DNA of 64,000 nucleotides from Bog-473 sp963807775 (GCA_963807775.1 CAWECY010000013.1:248001-312000), one strand, 5' to 3'. Shown: positions 1 through 8,486, numbered from the stretch's first letter. The notes: generated by a model not told the origin, from the sequence alone. Program-made: numbers and translations.

Positions 1-541
1 ACGGGATGGGGTCGTAGATCTGGACCAGGTCCGGCCCACCTACTGACTTCAGCCAGCCCAGCGCGTGCGGCAGCGTCGAGTAGGCCGTGGCGGCGCCGAG
101 GAGGAAGAGGGCGAACGAGCTGAGCACGAACGGGATGGCGTAGCGCTTCTCGGACATCTTGAGTCCCGGGGTCACGAAGCGCCAGACCTGGAACAGGATG
201 ACGGGCGAGGCCAAGACGAGGCCGCCGAAGGCGGCGATCTTGACCCGCAGCGACAGTCCGTCGAGCGGGGAGGTCACGAAGAGATTGCACTGGCCGTTGG
301 ACGACACCAGCAGCGAGCCGGAAGTCCCGGTGCGTGAGCGGGTCGACGCGTTCACGTCGCAGAGCGGGCGCAGCAGGAAGTGCAGGATGGGCTCGTAGGC
401 GAAGACCGCGACGGTGGCGGCGACGACGAAGGCGATGACGCAGATGATCACTCGGTAGCGCAGCTCCTTCAGGTGCTCGCTCAGCGTCATGTTGTCCGGC
501 GACGGCCGGTCCCGGCGCCTGGCCGTGAATGGGAGGCTCAC
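1..541 (-). CDS. tatC: Sec-independent translocase subunit TatC (3' end off window)
   Basis: Reverse-strand frame runs off the left edge, so the C terminus is missing. From an internal ATG at 490 it reads MTLSEHLKELRYR, the classic cytoplasmic N terminus of TatC. Hydrophobic segments follow, with a large extracytoplasmic loop and the conserved FQVWRFVTPGL region. TatC is the membrane receptor that recognises twin-arginine signal peptides and works with TatA/TatB to export folded proteins. GTG codons at 544 and 541 lie just after the tatB stop; I chose 541 because actinobacterial TatC often has a short basic N-terminal extension, but 490 is possible. It is the last visible gene of the proteasome-tat run. 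Confidence 0.9.
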   Translation of the reverse strand, partial: MSLPFTARRRDRPSPDNMTLSEHLKELRYRVIICVIAFVVAATVAVFAYEPILHFLLRPLCDVNASTRSRTGTSGSLLVSSNGQCNLFVTSPLDGLSLRVKIAAFGGLVLASPVILFQVWRFVTPGLKMSEKRYAIPFVLSSFALFLLGAATAYSTLPHALGWLKSVGGPDLVQIYDPIP

Positions 542-557
542 CACGGGGGCAGACCGA

Positions 558-1109
558 TCAGTTGAGGTTGGGATCGCCGGGCTCAATCACACCCGAAGAC
601 GACGGCCGGGCCAGCGGCTTCACCGATGCGGGCACGGGTGGGGCGCTCTCGGCCCGGGCCGGCTCGGGCTCGGGCGCCAGCGGCGCCAGGTCCAGGTCCG
701 CCGGGTCTCCCTGTCCGTTGGACGTGGCGTTGGACGTGGCCGGGGGGCCGCCGTTGGACTCGGCCGCCGGCGCCTGGTGCGCGATCGGCGCATCGCCGGA
801 CAGGCCGTCGTCTCCCGGCGGCGAGCCGTCGGCCGCGCCGCCCCCGTCGGCCGGCGCCCCCTCCTCCGACATGGCGGAAAGCTTGTTGAGCAGGGCCGAG
901 GGCGACCGGGCCAGGCGGGCAATCTCGTGGGTGGGCGGCAGATCGGGCATGGAGCTGCGCACCTCGGTCTCCATGCGGTGGCGGAACTCGTTGAAGGTGC
1001 GCCAGGCCGCGCCGACCTGCCGTGCCACCTGGGGCAGCCGGTCAGGCCCCAGGAGGATGATGGCGACCACGGCGATCACCAGCAATTTGGCCGGGTCCAG
1101 GTTCAACAT
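558..1109 (-). CDS. tatB: Twin-arginine translocase TatA/TatB-type subunit
   Basis: 183 residues. One N-terminal membrane helix (LLVIAVVAIILLGPDRLP) has the GP hinge typical of TatA/TatB. An amphipathic helix rich in Arg and Glu follows (residues about 25-60), and then a long Pro/Ala/Asp-rich disordered tail. TatB presents the twin-arginine substrate at the TatC receptor site. The LGPDRLP turn and long tail favour TatB over TatA, though the family split is soft. It lies 14-17 bases upstream of tatC and 87 bases downstream of pafA, on the same strand, so it may be transcribed with the proteasome genes. Confidence 0.85.
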   Translation of the reverse strand: MLNLDPAKLLVIAVVAIILLGPDRLPQVARQVGAAWRTFNEFRHRMETEVRSSMPDLPPTHEIARLARSPSALLNKLSAMSEEGAPADGGGAADGSPPGDDGLSGDAPIAHQAPAAESNGGPPATSNATSNGQGDPADLDLAPLAPEPEPARAESAPPVPASVKPLARPSSSGVIEPGDPNLN

Positions 1110-1196
1110 GTCTTGTCAACTCTACGGGGCCGTCAGGGGGTCGGGATGAGCGGTCACCCAGCTGTCACCTGGCCGTCGCGGTACCCGGATCTGGGG

Positions 1197-2555
1197 TCAC
1201 AGGGACTGGATGAGCCGCTCCACCCGCTCGTCGTGCGACTTGAACGGGTCCTTGAGCAGCACCGTGCGTTGCGCCTGGTCGTTCAGCTTGAGGTGCACCC
1301 AGTCCACCGTGAAGTCGCGCCGGCGCTCCTTGGCCCGCTTCACGAAGGCTCCCCGCAGGCGCGCCCGGGTGGTCTCGGGCGGCTTGGTCATGGCCTCGGT
1401 GATGGCCTCGTCCGTGCAGGTGCGCTCCATCTCGTCGCGGCGCTGCAGCTTGTAGAACAACCCCCGGCTGCGGTCGACGTCGTGGTACATGAGGTCGATC
1501 ATGGCCACCTTGGGGTGCGACAGCGAGATGTCGTGGCGCGCCCGCATCTGCTCGACCAGGCGGTGCTTGGCCACCCAGTCGCACTCGCGCCATAGCGAGG
1601 TGGGGTCGGCCTCCAGGCCCTTGAGGCAGTGCTCCCACATGTCGAGGGCCTTGTCCTCCTCGGGCGACAGGCCGCGCCGCTCCCGGAACTTCAGGGCCCG
1701 CTCCAGGTATTCGGTCTGGATGTCGAGCGCCCGCATCTCGCGCCCGTTGGCCAGGCGCACCCGCCGCTGGCAGGTGATGTCGTGGCTGATCTCGCGGATG
1801 GCCCGGATGGGGTTCTCGAGCGTGAGGTCACGCAGGACGGTCGAGGAGTCCTCGAGCATGGCCAGCAGGATGGACGTGGTGCCGATCTTCAAGAAGGTGG
1901 CGTACTCGGACATGTTGGAGTCGCCCACGATCACGTGCAGCCGCCGGAAGCGCTCGGCGTCGGCGTGCGGCTCGTCCCGCGTGTTGATGATGGGGCGGCT
2001 GCGCGTGGTGGCCGACGACACGCCCTCCCAGATGTGCTCGGCCCGCTGGCTCAGGCAGAAGACGGCGCCCCGGGCCGTCTGCAGCACCTTGCCCGCCCCG
2101 GCGTAGATCTGGCGCGACACCAGGAACGGGATGAGCACCTCGGTGTAGCGGTTGAACTCGTCGTTACGCTCGGTCAGGTAGTTCTCGTGGCAGCCGTAGG
2201 AGTTGCCGACCGAGTCCGTGTTGTTCTTGAACAGGTAGACCTCGCCCCGGATGCCCTCCTCGCGCAACCGGGCCTGGGCGCCGGTGACCAGCTGGGCCAG
2301 GATCCACTCCCCCGCCTTGTCGTGCACCACCACGTCGCCGATGCGGTCGCACTCGGGTGTGGCGTACTCGGGGTGGCTGCCCACGTCGAGGTACAAGCGG
2401 GCGCCGTTCTCCAGGAAGACGTTGGACGAGCGGCCCCATGAGACGACCCGGCGGAACAGGTAGCGGGCGACCTCGTCGGGGCTCAGGCGGCGCTGGCCAC
2501 GCAGGGTGAAGGTGACGCCGTACTCGTTCTCCACCCCGAAGATGCGCCGTTCCAC
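1197..2555 (-). CDS. pafA: Pup-protein ligase PafA
   Basis: 452 residues, the usual family length. PafA uses ATP to form an isopeptide bond between the C-terminal Glu of deamidated Pup and a substrate lysine, marking proteins for the proteasome. The carboxylate-amine ligase fold opens with MERRIFGVENEYGVTF, which contains the nucleotide/Mg-binding Glu9. The catalytic Asp lies in YLDVGSHPEYATPE (Asp57, matching the Mycobacterium tuberculosis enzyme). A GTG start at 2555 follows the prcA stop by 20 bases. It is the distant paralogue of Dop in the same locus. In mycobacteria pafB and pafC follow pafA; here the next gene is tatB. Confidence 0.97.
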   Translation of the reverse strand: MERRIFGVENEYGVTFTLRGQRRLSPDEVARYLFRRVVSWGRSSNVFLENGARLYLDVGSHPEYATPECDRIGDVVVHDKAGEWILAQLVTGAQARLREEGIRGEVYLFKNNTDSVGNSYGCHENYLTERNDEFNRYTEVLIPFLVSRQIYAGAGKVLQTARGAVFCLSQRAEHIWEGVSSATTRSRPIINTRDEPHADAERFRRLHVIVGDSNMSEYATFLKIGTTSILLAMLEDSSTVLRDLTLENPIRAIREISHDITCQRRVRLANGREMRALDIQTEYLERALKFRERRGLSPEEDKALDMWEHCLKGLEADPTSLWRECDWVAKHRLVEQMRARHDISLSHPKVAMIDLMYHDVDRSRGLFYKLQRRDEMERTCTDEAITEAMTKPPETTRARLRGAFVKRAKERRRDFTVDWVHLKLNDQAQRTVLLKDPFKSHDERVERLIQSL

Positions 2556-2575
2556 TGGGCCAACCGTACTGCCGC

Positions 2576-3247
2576 CTATGCCAGGAGTTGCGCCAGCTCC
2601 GGTTCGGCGATGCGACGGAAGGTGCGGCGGCCGTTGCCGCGGCTAAGGATGGCCACTTCCAGGTCACCGGCACTTAAGGTGCGGTCGGGCCCGGCCAGCG
2701 CCGCCATGGCGGCCCTTATCGACGCCGCCATGTCCCAGTCAGCCTGCCAGGAGCCGGCCACCCGCTCGGTGATGGTCTCGGCGTCGCCCCCCAGGACGGC
2801 GAAGCGGTCCTCGTCGGTGATGGTCCCCTCGTAGGCGATGTGGTACAGCTGGCTCTCGCCGTCGCCCAGCTCGGCCACCAGGATCTCGACCTCGAGCGGC
2901 TTCATCTCGTGCGTGAACACGTTGCCGAGATACTGCGCGTACAGGTTGGCCAGCGACCGGGCATCGACGTCCTCGCGGCTGAAGGCGAAGCCCTTGGTGT
3001 CGGCGTGGCGCACCCCGGCTACGCGCAGCTGGTCGTACTCGTTGTACTTGCCCACGCCGCCGAAGGCGATGCGGTCGTAGATCTCGCTGATCTTGTGCAG
3101 CGAGCGTGACGGGTTCTCGGCCACGATGGCGACGCCGACGTCGTAGGTGGTGGCCACCAGCGAGCGACCCCGGGCGATGCCCTTCTGGGCGTACTCGGCC
3201 CTGTCCTTCATCACCTGCTCGGGCGACACGTAGTACGGCATGCTCAT
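2576..3247 (-). CDS. prcA: Proteasome alpha subunit PrcA
   Basis: 223 residues starting MSMPYYVSPEQVMKDRAEYAQKGIARGRS, the gate-forming N terminus of actinobacterial alpha subunits. The rest is the non-catalytic Ntn fold. Alpha heptamers cap the 20S core and bind the C-terminal tail of Mpa. An open frame extends upstream to 3469, but that stretch is inside prcB. The ATG at 3247 overlaps the prcB stop as ATGA, the normal coupled arrangement, and fixes the start. It is slightly shorter than the M. tuberculosis protein at the C terminus. Confidence 0.97.
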   Translation of the reverse strand: MSMPYYVSPEQVMKDRAEYAQKGIARGRSLVATTYDVGVAIVAENPSRSLHKISEIYDRIAFGGVGKYNEYDQLRVAGVRHADTKGFAFSREDVDARSLANLYAQYLGNVFTHEMKPLEVEILVAELGDGESQLYHIAYEGTITDEDRFAVLGGDAETITERVAGSWQADWDMAASIRAAMAALAGPDRTLSAGDLEVAILSRGNGRRTFRRIAEPELAQLLA

Positions 3248-4077
3248 TGGGCACGCTCCGCCTGCCTGCGGGCGATGAGGGCGCCGAAGCGCTCGGCCAC
3301 GTCCTCTTCGGGTACCTCCTGGTAGCCCTCGGCGTCCACCACGGCGATGATCGGGTAGATGCCGCGCACCAGGTCGGGCCCGCCCGTGGCCGAGTCCTCG
3401 TCCGCCGCGTCGTAGAGCGACTGGATGGCCAGGTCGACCGCCTCGTCCTGCGAGAGGCCCTCGCGCCAACCCAGCTTCACCGTGTTGCGGGCGTCGCGCC
3501 CACCCGAGCCGGTGGCCTGGAAGTCGGTGTCCTCGTAGTGGCCGCCGGTGACGTCGTAGTTGAAGATGCGTCCCGTGCCGCGCGCCGTGTCGTAACCGGC
3601 GAAGAGCGGGACCACGGCCAGGCCCTGCATGGCCAGGGGCAGGTGCGTGCGCACCATCTGGGCCAGCTGGTTGGCCTTGCCCTCGAGCGAGAGCGTCGAC
3701 CCCTCGACCTTCTCGTAGTGCTCGAGCTGCACCTGGAAGAGCCGCACCATCTCCATGGCCATGCCCGCCGTGCCGGCGATGGCGATGGCCGAGTACCTGT
3801 CGGCCGGGAAGACCTTCTCCATGGCGTGGTGGGCGATGATGTTGCCCGCCGTGGCGCGGCGGTCCCCCGCCATGATCACTCCCTCGGCGTGGCGCAGCGC
3901 CACCACCGTCGTGCCGTGCGTCACCTGCAGCGGGGACGACCCGGAGACGCCAGTACCGCCCGACCCGCCCTCGAAGAAGGGGCGCGCCGCTGCATCGCCC
4001 CGCTCCGCGGTCAGGCGCAGCAGGCCGGCGAAATCGGGACCCGGATCACGCTCCGGGGGGAAGAGGGGGAGCGCCAC
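3244..4077 (-). CDS. prcB: Proteasome beta subunit PrcB (catalytic)
   Basis: 277 residues with a cleavable propeptide of about 55 residues ending in THG. The mature chain begins at Thr56 (TTVVALRHAEGVIMAGDRRAT), whose hydroxyl is the proteolytic nucleophile. The Asp in AGDRR and the following Ntn core are intact. Beta heptamers form the inner rings of the 20S core. The GTG start lies 6 bases after the pup stop, and the stop overlaps prcA by ATGA, so pup, prcB and prcA are translationally coupled in fixed order, as in other Pup-bearing bacteria. Confidence 0.97.
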   Translation of the reverse strand: MALPLFPPERDPGPDFAGLLRLTAERGDAAARPFFEGGSGGTGVSGSSPLQVTHGTTVVALRHAEGVIMAGDRRATAGNIIAHHAMEKVFPADRYSAIAIAGTAGMAMEMVRLFQVQLEHYEKVEGSTLSLEGKANQLAQMVRTHLPLAMQGLAVVPLFAGYDTARGTGRIFNYDVTGGHYEDTDFQATGSGGRDARNTVKLGWREGLSQDEAVDLAIQSLYDAADEDSATGGPDLVRGIYPIIAVVDAEGYQEVPEEDVAERFGALIARRQAERAQ

Positions 4078-4083
4078 TAGCGA

Positions 4084-4290
4084 CTACTGCCCGCCCTTTT
4101 GCACGTAGTTGCGGACGAACTCCTCCGCGTTGTCCTCGAGCACCTCGTCGATCTCGTCGAGGAGGTCGTCGAGCTCGGCCTTGATCTTCTCGCCGCGCTC
4201 CGACGTCGCCGGGGCCGCCTCCTCCACCTCGGTCTCGACCTCGGTGGTTCTGCTACCCCCGCTCTTCTTCTTCTGTTCTTGTTCTGGCAT
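4084..4290 (-). CDS. pup: Prokaryotic ubiquitin-like protein Pup
   Basis: 68 residues, the normal size. The N terminus is Lys/Ser-rich and disordered; the central helical part (ELDDLLDEIDEVLEDN) is what Mpa's coiled coil grips. The tail ends in VQKGGQ. The terminal Gln means this is the inactive form that Dop must deamidate to Glu before PafA can ligate it. It sits between dop and prcB with short gaps on both sides. No doubt about identity. Confidence 0.98.
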   Translation of the reverse strand: MPEQEQKKKSGGSRTTEVETEVEEAAPATSERGEKIKAELDDLLDEIDEVLEDNAEEFVRNYVQKGGQ

Positions 4291-4328
4291 CGTCCCTGTC
4301 CCCGTCCTGTTACGTCGACCGTGTTCGC

Positions 4329-5822
4329 CTAGGAGTTGAGCCGCTCGAGCAGGTCCGCCGGCCCAGTGCTCTGGGCCAGGAGCTCGCCGGTGTGCTCGGC
4401 CGTCCCCTTTAGGGGGTCCATCATAGGGACGCGTCGTAGCGGGTCAGCCCCGATGTCGAACACGAGGGAATCCCAGTTGGCGGTGACCACGGCCTCGGGC
4501 CAGCGCGCCAGGCACTTGCCCCGGAACCAGGCCCGCGTCCCCGGCGGTGGCTCGGTCACCGCCACCGCCACGTCGGCGGGGTCGACCAGCGTGCGCAGGC
4601 CCAGGCGCCTGAAGACCGACTTGTCAGTCCGCAGGTCGTGGTATTGCAACGCCAGTGCAGCCACCCGGGGGTCCTTCCAGCCACAGCCGTGACGGTCCTG
4701 GTAGGCCAGCAGCAGGTCGCGCTTGGCCACCCAGTCCAGCGTGTCGGCCAGCGACGACGGGTCCGACTCGAGCCCCTCGAGCACGGTCTCCCAGCGCTCC
4801 AGGACCAGCTCCCCCACCGTGCCGTCGTCGCCCAGTGCGGCCAGGCCGAACTCCTCGGCGTATTTGCGGGCGGCCCCGAAGAGCTCCCACTGCAACTCCA
4901 GCGCGGTGGCCGTCGAGCCGTCGGTCAGCGCCAAGGGACGCGACAAGGACAGGTCGGCCGAGACCTGGTGCAGCGCCCGCACCGGGTCCGACAGCGAGAG
5001 ATCACGCGTCGGCGCGGCCTCGTCCTCCACCATGGCCAGCACGATGGCCGTCGTGCCCAGCTTCAAGAAGGTGGCCGTCTCCGACAGGTTGGTGTCGCCC
5101 ACGATCACGTGCAGGCGGCGGAAGCGCTTGGGGTCGGCGTGCGGCTCGTCGCGCGTGTTGACGATCGGCCGCTTGAGCGTGGTCTCCAGGCCGACGATCT
5201 CCTCGAAGAACTCCGCCCGCTGCGAGATCTGGTAGTCGACGGTCTCGGCGTCGAGGGCCGGCGTCTCCACCCCCACCTTGCCCGACCCCGTGAACAGGGT
5301 GCGCGAGACGAAGTGGGGCACCACACCGTCGATCACCCGGGCGAAGGGCACGGCCCGGTCCATCATGTAGTTCTCGTGGCAGCCGTAGGAGTTGCCCTTG
5401 CCGTCCGAGTTGTTCTTGTAGACGACGGGGGCCGGCAGCTCGGGCATACGCAGGGCCGCCGCCGCCATGGCCCGGCGCAGCACCTCCTCCCCCGCCTTGT
5501 CGTAGACCAACCCCTCCAACGGCGTCAGGCATTCGGGGCTGGAGTACTCGGGATGGGCGTGGTCGACGTAGAAGCGGGCGCCGTTGGTGAGCACGGTGTT
5601 GGCCAGGTGGGTCTCCACCATGGGGGCCAGGGACCCCTCGCGGGCGAAGCCGCGGGCGTCGTTGCCCGGCGTCTCGTCCTCGAAGTCCCAGCCGATCTGT
5701 TGCTCCACGTCGGCCGCGTACGCGTTGACCAGCACCGAGGAGGCGGCGATGGGGTTCTGCTCGGGGCCGGGAGAAAGGATCCCGTACTCCGTCTCGATCC
5801 CGCAGACCTTGATGGTGGCCAC
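4329..5822 (-). CDS. dop: Pup deamidase/depupylase Dop
   Basis: 497 residues. Dop converts the C-terminal Gln of Pup to Glu and also removes Pup from substrates. It has the PafA-like fold: the N terminus KVCGIETEYGI carries the metal/nucleotide Glu. The Dop-specific loop after LSPGPEQNPIAASSVLVNAYA distinguishes it from PafA. The active-site stretch FYVDHAHPEYSSPEC holds the conserved Asp. The GTG start at 5822 is 15 bases after the mpa stop; pup follows 38 bases downstream. The presence of Dop agrees with Pup ending in GGQ. Confidence 0.97.
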   Translation of the reverse strand: MATIKVCGIETEYGILSPGPEQNPIAASSVLVNAYAADVEQQIGWDFEDETPGNDARGFAREGSLAPMVETHLANTVLTNGARFYVDHAHPEYSSPECLTPLEGLVYDKAGEEVLRRAMAAAALRMPELPAPVVYKNNSDGKGNSYGCHENYMMDRAVPFARVIDGVVPHFVSRTLFTGSGKVGVETPALDAETVDYQISQRAEFFEEIVGLETTLKRPIVNTRDEPHADPKRFRRLHVIVGDTNLSETATFLKLGTTAIVLAMVEDEAAPTRDLSLSDPVRALHQVSADLSLSRPLALTDGSTATALELQWELFGAARKYAEEFGLAALGDDGTVGELVLERWETVLEGLESDPSSLADTLDWVAKRDLLLAYQDRHGCGWKDPRVAALALQYHDLRTDKSVFRRLGLRTLVDPADVAVAVTEPPPGTRAWFRGKCLARWPEAVVTANWDSLVFDIGADPLRRVPMMDPLKGTAEHTGELLAQSTGPADLLERLNS

Positions 5823-5837
5823 GGTGCGACCCTACTG

Positions 5838-7586
5838 CTACAGGTACTGTCCCGTACCGACCCGTTCGATGGAGCGGCCTCCGTGCACCTCTTTGTCCTC
5901 GCTCAGCAGCGTGCGGACGTACACGATGCGCTCGCCCTTCTTCCCCGAGATGCGGGCCCAGTCGTCGGGGTTGGTCGTGTTGGGCAGGTCCTCGTTCTCC
6001 TTGTACTCCTGGCGGATCGACTCCAGCAGGTCGGTCGTGCGGATGCCCGGGCTGTCGCCGGCGATGACCCGCTTGATGGCCAGCTTCTTGGCCCGGCGCA
6101 CGATGTTCTCGATCATGGCCCCCGAGGCGAAGTCGCGGTAGTAGAGGATCTCCTTGTCGCCGTTCTGGTAGGTGACCTCCAAGAAGCGGTTCTCGTCGTC
6201 CTCCCGGTACATCTCGACGACCGTGTTCTCGATCATGGCCCGGACCGCCTTGTCGGCGTCCCCGCCGCCCAACCGCTTGACCTCCTCGGTGTCGAGCGGC
6301 AGCTGCGAGGTCAGGTAGCGGCTGAAGATCTGGCCGGCCGCCTCTTCGTCCGGGCGCTCGATCTTGATCTTCACGTCCAGGCGCCCGGGCCGCAGGATCG
6401 CCGGGTCGATGAGGTCCTCCCGGTTGGAGGCGCCGATGACGATGACGTCGCGCAGCGACTCCACGCCGTCGATCTCGGCCAGCAGCTGCGGGACGATGGT
6501 CGACTCCATGTCCGAGCTGATCCCCGTGCCGCGGGTGCGGAAGAGCGACTCCATCTCGTCGAAGAAGACGATGACCGGCATGCCCTCGTCCGCCTTCTCC
6601 CGGGCCCGCTGGAAGACCTGACGGATCTGGCGCTCGGTCTCGCCGACGTACTTGTTCAGCAGCTCTGGCCCCTTGATGTTCAGGAAGAAGCTGCGCACGT
6701 TGTCGTTGCCCGTCTTCTCGGCCACCTTCTTGGCGAGGGAATTGGCCACCGCCTTGGCGATGAGCGTCTTGCCGCACCCGGGCGGGCCGTAGAGCAGGAT
6801 GCCCTTGGGTGCCGGCAGCGAGTACTCGGCGAACAGCTCGCGGTGCATGTAGGGCAGTTCGACGGCGTCGGTGATGGCCTCGATCTGGGTGTCGAGCCCA
6901 CCGACGTCGGCGTAGGTGATGTCGGGCACCTCCTCGAGCACGAGCTCCTCGCTCTCGAGCTTGGGCAGCTTCTCGATCAGCAGCTGGGTGCGCGTGTCCA
7001 TGAGCAGCGAGTCGCCCGCCCGCAGCCGCGTCCCGATCAGGTCGTCGGACAACTCGGCGACGCGCTCCTCGTCCGCCCGGGCGTAGATGACGCAGCGCTT
7101 CTTGTCCTCGAGCTGCTCCTTCAAGGTGACCACCTCGCCCGAGAACTCGCCGTCGCGCACCAGCACGACGTTGAGGCTCTCGTTCAGGACGACCTCGTTG
7201 CCCTTGCGGATCTGCCCGGGGTCGATGTCGGGGTGCAGGCTCACCCGCATCTTGCGGCCCGAGGAGAAGACGTCGATCGTGCCGTCCTCGTTGACCCCGA
7301 GGAAGGTCCCGTAGGCGGCCGGCGGCTGGGTCAGCTTCTCGACCTCCTCGCGCAGCGCCGCCAGTTGCTCCTTGGCCTGCTGCAGCGTGAAGGTCAGCTT
7401 CTCGTTCTGTGACGTGGCCTGGGCCAGCTGTCCCTTGGACTCGAGGAGGCGCTCTTCGAGGGCCTGGACCCGGCCCGGGCTCTCCTGGAGCCGTCGCCGG
7501 AGCGCGTGGATCTCATCCTCGGCGTCCGCCAGCTCGGCGCGCAGCGCTTCGAGCTGGGCGGCCTCTTCGTCGGGATTTGCCGTCAC
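5838..7586 (-). CDS. mpa: Proteasome-associated AAA ATPase Mpa/ARC
   Basis: 582 residues. The N-terminal coiled coil (about 1-75) is the Pup-binding region, followed by tandem OB domains (about 80-220) and one AAA module with Walker A GPPGCGKT and Walker B VIVFFDEMES. The C terminus GTGQYL has the penultimate Tyr that docks into the 20S alpha pockets. The hexamer recognises pupylated proteins, unfolds them and feeds the core. It is the first gene of the run pafA reads in. A TAGGGT box 8 bases before the GTG start suggests a leaderless or nearly leaderless mRNA. Confidence 0.97.
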   Translation of the reverse strand: MTANPDEEAAQLEALRAELADAEDEIHALRRRLQESPGRVQALEERLLESKGQLAQATSQNEKLTFTLQQAKEQLAALREEVEKLTQPPAAYGTFLGVNEDGTIDVFSSGRKMRVSLHPDIDPGQIRKGNEVVLNESLNVVLVRDGEFSGEVVTLKEQLEDKKRCVIYARADEERVAELSDDLIGTRLRAGDSLLMDTRTQLLIEKLPKLESEELVLEEVPDITYADVGGLDTQIEAITDAVELPYMHRELFAEYSLPAPKGILLYGPPGCGKTLIAKAVANSLAKKVAEKTGNDNVRSFFLNIKGPELLNKYVGETERQIRQVFQRAREKADEGMPVIVFFDEMESLFRTRGTGISSDMESTIVPQLLAEIDGVESLRDVIVIGASNREDLIDPAILRPGRLDVKIKIERPDEEAAGQIFSRYLTSQLPLDTEEVKRLGGGDADKAVRAMIENTVVEMYREDDENRFLEVTYQNGDKEILYYRDFASGAMIENIVRRAKKLAIKRVIAGDSPGIRTTDLLESIRQEYKENEDLPNTTNPDDWARISGKKGERIVYVRTLLSEDKEVHGGRSIERVGTGQYL

Positions 7587-7594
7587 TGCACCTC

Positions 7595-7600
7595 ACCCTA
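7595..7600 (-). promoter_or_regulatory. Putative -10 box (TAGGGT) of the mpa operon
   Basis: On the minus strand TAGGGT is followed by 8 bases and then the GTG start of mpa. This fits an actinobacterial TANNNT -10 element placed so that transcription begins at or next to the start codon. No convincing -35 is visible. Confidence 0.5.
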
Positions 7601-7650
7601 GCCCTCGCATCGGTGTGTTTTGCGGGCAACTTGAGTGCACCCCGAATGCA

Positions 7651-7668
7651 CCGGGGCAAGGTCCCCGG
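7651..7668. repeat. Inverted repeat between divergent mpa and ferredoxin genes
   Basis: CCGGGG and CCCCGG arms are separated by 6 bases in the divergent intergenic region. Just upstream TGCACC occurs twice, 11 bases apart. This could be a protein-binding site for either gene; there is no T-run, so it is unlikely to be a terminator. Confidence 0.35.
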
Positions 7669-7775
7669 GCAGGTAGCATGAGGGGGTCCGTGGCGCCGGA
7701 TTGACGGTGCGCGGAACGCCTCACTACGGTCCTCGCGGCCCGTCGGGCGGTTACGACAAGGGAGAGAGACAGGAC

Positions 7776-8012
7776 ATGAAGGTCTGGATCGACCAGGATC
7801 TCTGCACCGGCGACGGCCTGTGCGAGGAGATCGCGCCGGCCGTGTTCACCCTCCTTGACGACGGACTGGCTTACGTGAAGGAAGGCGACAGCATCAAGAA
7901 CGAACCGGGCGGCTCGGCCGGCATGGCCGCCGTGCCCGAGGATCTCGAGGACGCCGTCGTCGAGGCCTCAGAGGAGTGCCCCGGCGAGTGCATCTTCATC
8001 GAGCGCGACTGA
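7776..8012 (+). CDS. Small ferredoxin (single Fe-S cluster type)
   Basis: 78 residues from the ATG at 7776, which follows a purine-rich GGGAGAGAGACAGGAC; an upstream in-frame start at 7701 has no such site and would add a non-homologous basic stretch. The motif CTGDGLC near the N terminus and CPGEC near the C terminus match the P450-type [3Fe-4S]/[4Fe-4S] ferredoxins, with a cysteine-poor acidic middle. It transfers single electrons to partners such as cytochromes P450 or other oxygenases. No obvious redox partner is adjacent, so the partner is unknown. It is divergent from mpa. Confidence 0.85.
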   Translation: MKVWIDQDLCTGDGLCEEIAPAVFTLLDDGLAYVKEGDSIKNEPGGSAGMAAVPEDLEDAVVEASEECPGECIFIERD

Positions 8013-8127
8013 CGGCTCTCCCCGACGGGCCGCGCCGCATTTCCGGCTGACGCCGCCTCCGCCCTGCTTCAGCTCGGCGCGGCGGCCGGACTCCGACCGC
8101 TCCGGGCTTCACTCCCGCGCGCGGTGA

Positions 8128-8373
8128 TCAGGGTGGGAGCGGCTGTGGATTGAGGAAGTCGCGGAAGAGCCCGGGGTCGAGTGGGTGGTTGCCTCCGACG
8201 AAGATGATGGCGCTGTCGCTGAAGCCGCTCACTTCGTTGCGCTTGTTCACTGCCTCCCCGGCCAGGGAGAAGACGGCCCGGAGGACACCGCGATCCTCGT
8301 CGCTCAGCTCGGCGCCGTCGAGCACGCTCGCCAGCCGCTCCACGTCTGCCACCGTGTAGGTCACCTCTGCCAT
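8128..8373 (-). CDS. Small protein with C-terminal LNPQPLPP motif
   Basis: 81 residues, function unknown. The first half (VADVERLASVLDGAELSDEDRGVLRAVFSLAGEAV) looks helical and regulatory-like. The end reads FRDFLNPQPLPP, a proline-rich tail that stands out from the rest. An ATG at 8373 is preceded by AGGAG-like bases (GAAAGGAGCGAC). It is separated from the DUF1801 gene by a strong hairpin, so it is likely its own unit. I have seen this tail motif on other small actinobacterial proteins but know of no assigned role. Confidence 0.7.
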   Translation of the reverse strand: MAEVTYTVADVERLASVLDGAELSDEDRGVLRAVFSLAGEAVNKRNEVSGFSDSAIIFVGGNHPLDPGLFRDFLNPQPLPP

Positions 8374-8404
8374 GTCGCTCCTTTCGTGCCCGGCTCGAGA
8401 GAGT

Positions 8405-8422
8405 CAGGTACAGGTACAGGTA
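8405..8422. repeat. Three tandem CAGGTA hexamers
   Basis: CAGGTA is repeated exactly three times upstream of the LNPQPLPP protein gene (TACCTG on the coding strand). It may be a short microsatellite or a regulator-binding array; nothing else supports either. Confidence 0.4.
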
Positions 8423-8454
8423 AAGAGACGGTTCCCCGGCCGTCCGGTTACAGC

Positions 8455-8484
8455 ACCCGGGCCGCCGTCGTCGGCGGCCCGGGT
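8455..8484 (-). terminator. Strong GC hairpin after the DUF1801 gene
   Basis: A perfect 13-bp stem with a 4-base loop (arms begin ACCCGGGCC and end GGCCCGGGT) lies 2 bases past the stop of the gene at 8487. There is no T-run, as is common for terminators in high-GC bacteria. Confidence 0.65.
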
Positions 8485-8486
8485 CT

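Noticed and set aside
2576..3469. Longer prcA beginning at 3469
   Set aside because: The added 74 residues are prcB read in another frame; the ATGA overlap at 3247 marks the true start.
4638..7412. A 924-codon open frame on the plus strand
   Set aside because: It is antisense to dop and mpa, both certain by motif. Such long shadows are expected in GC-rich genes.
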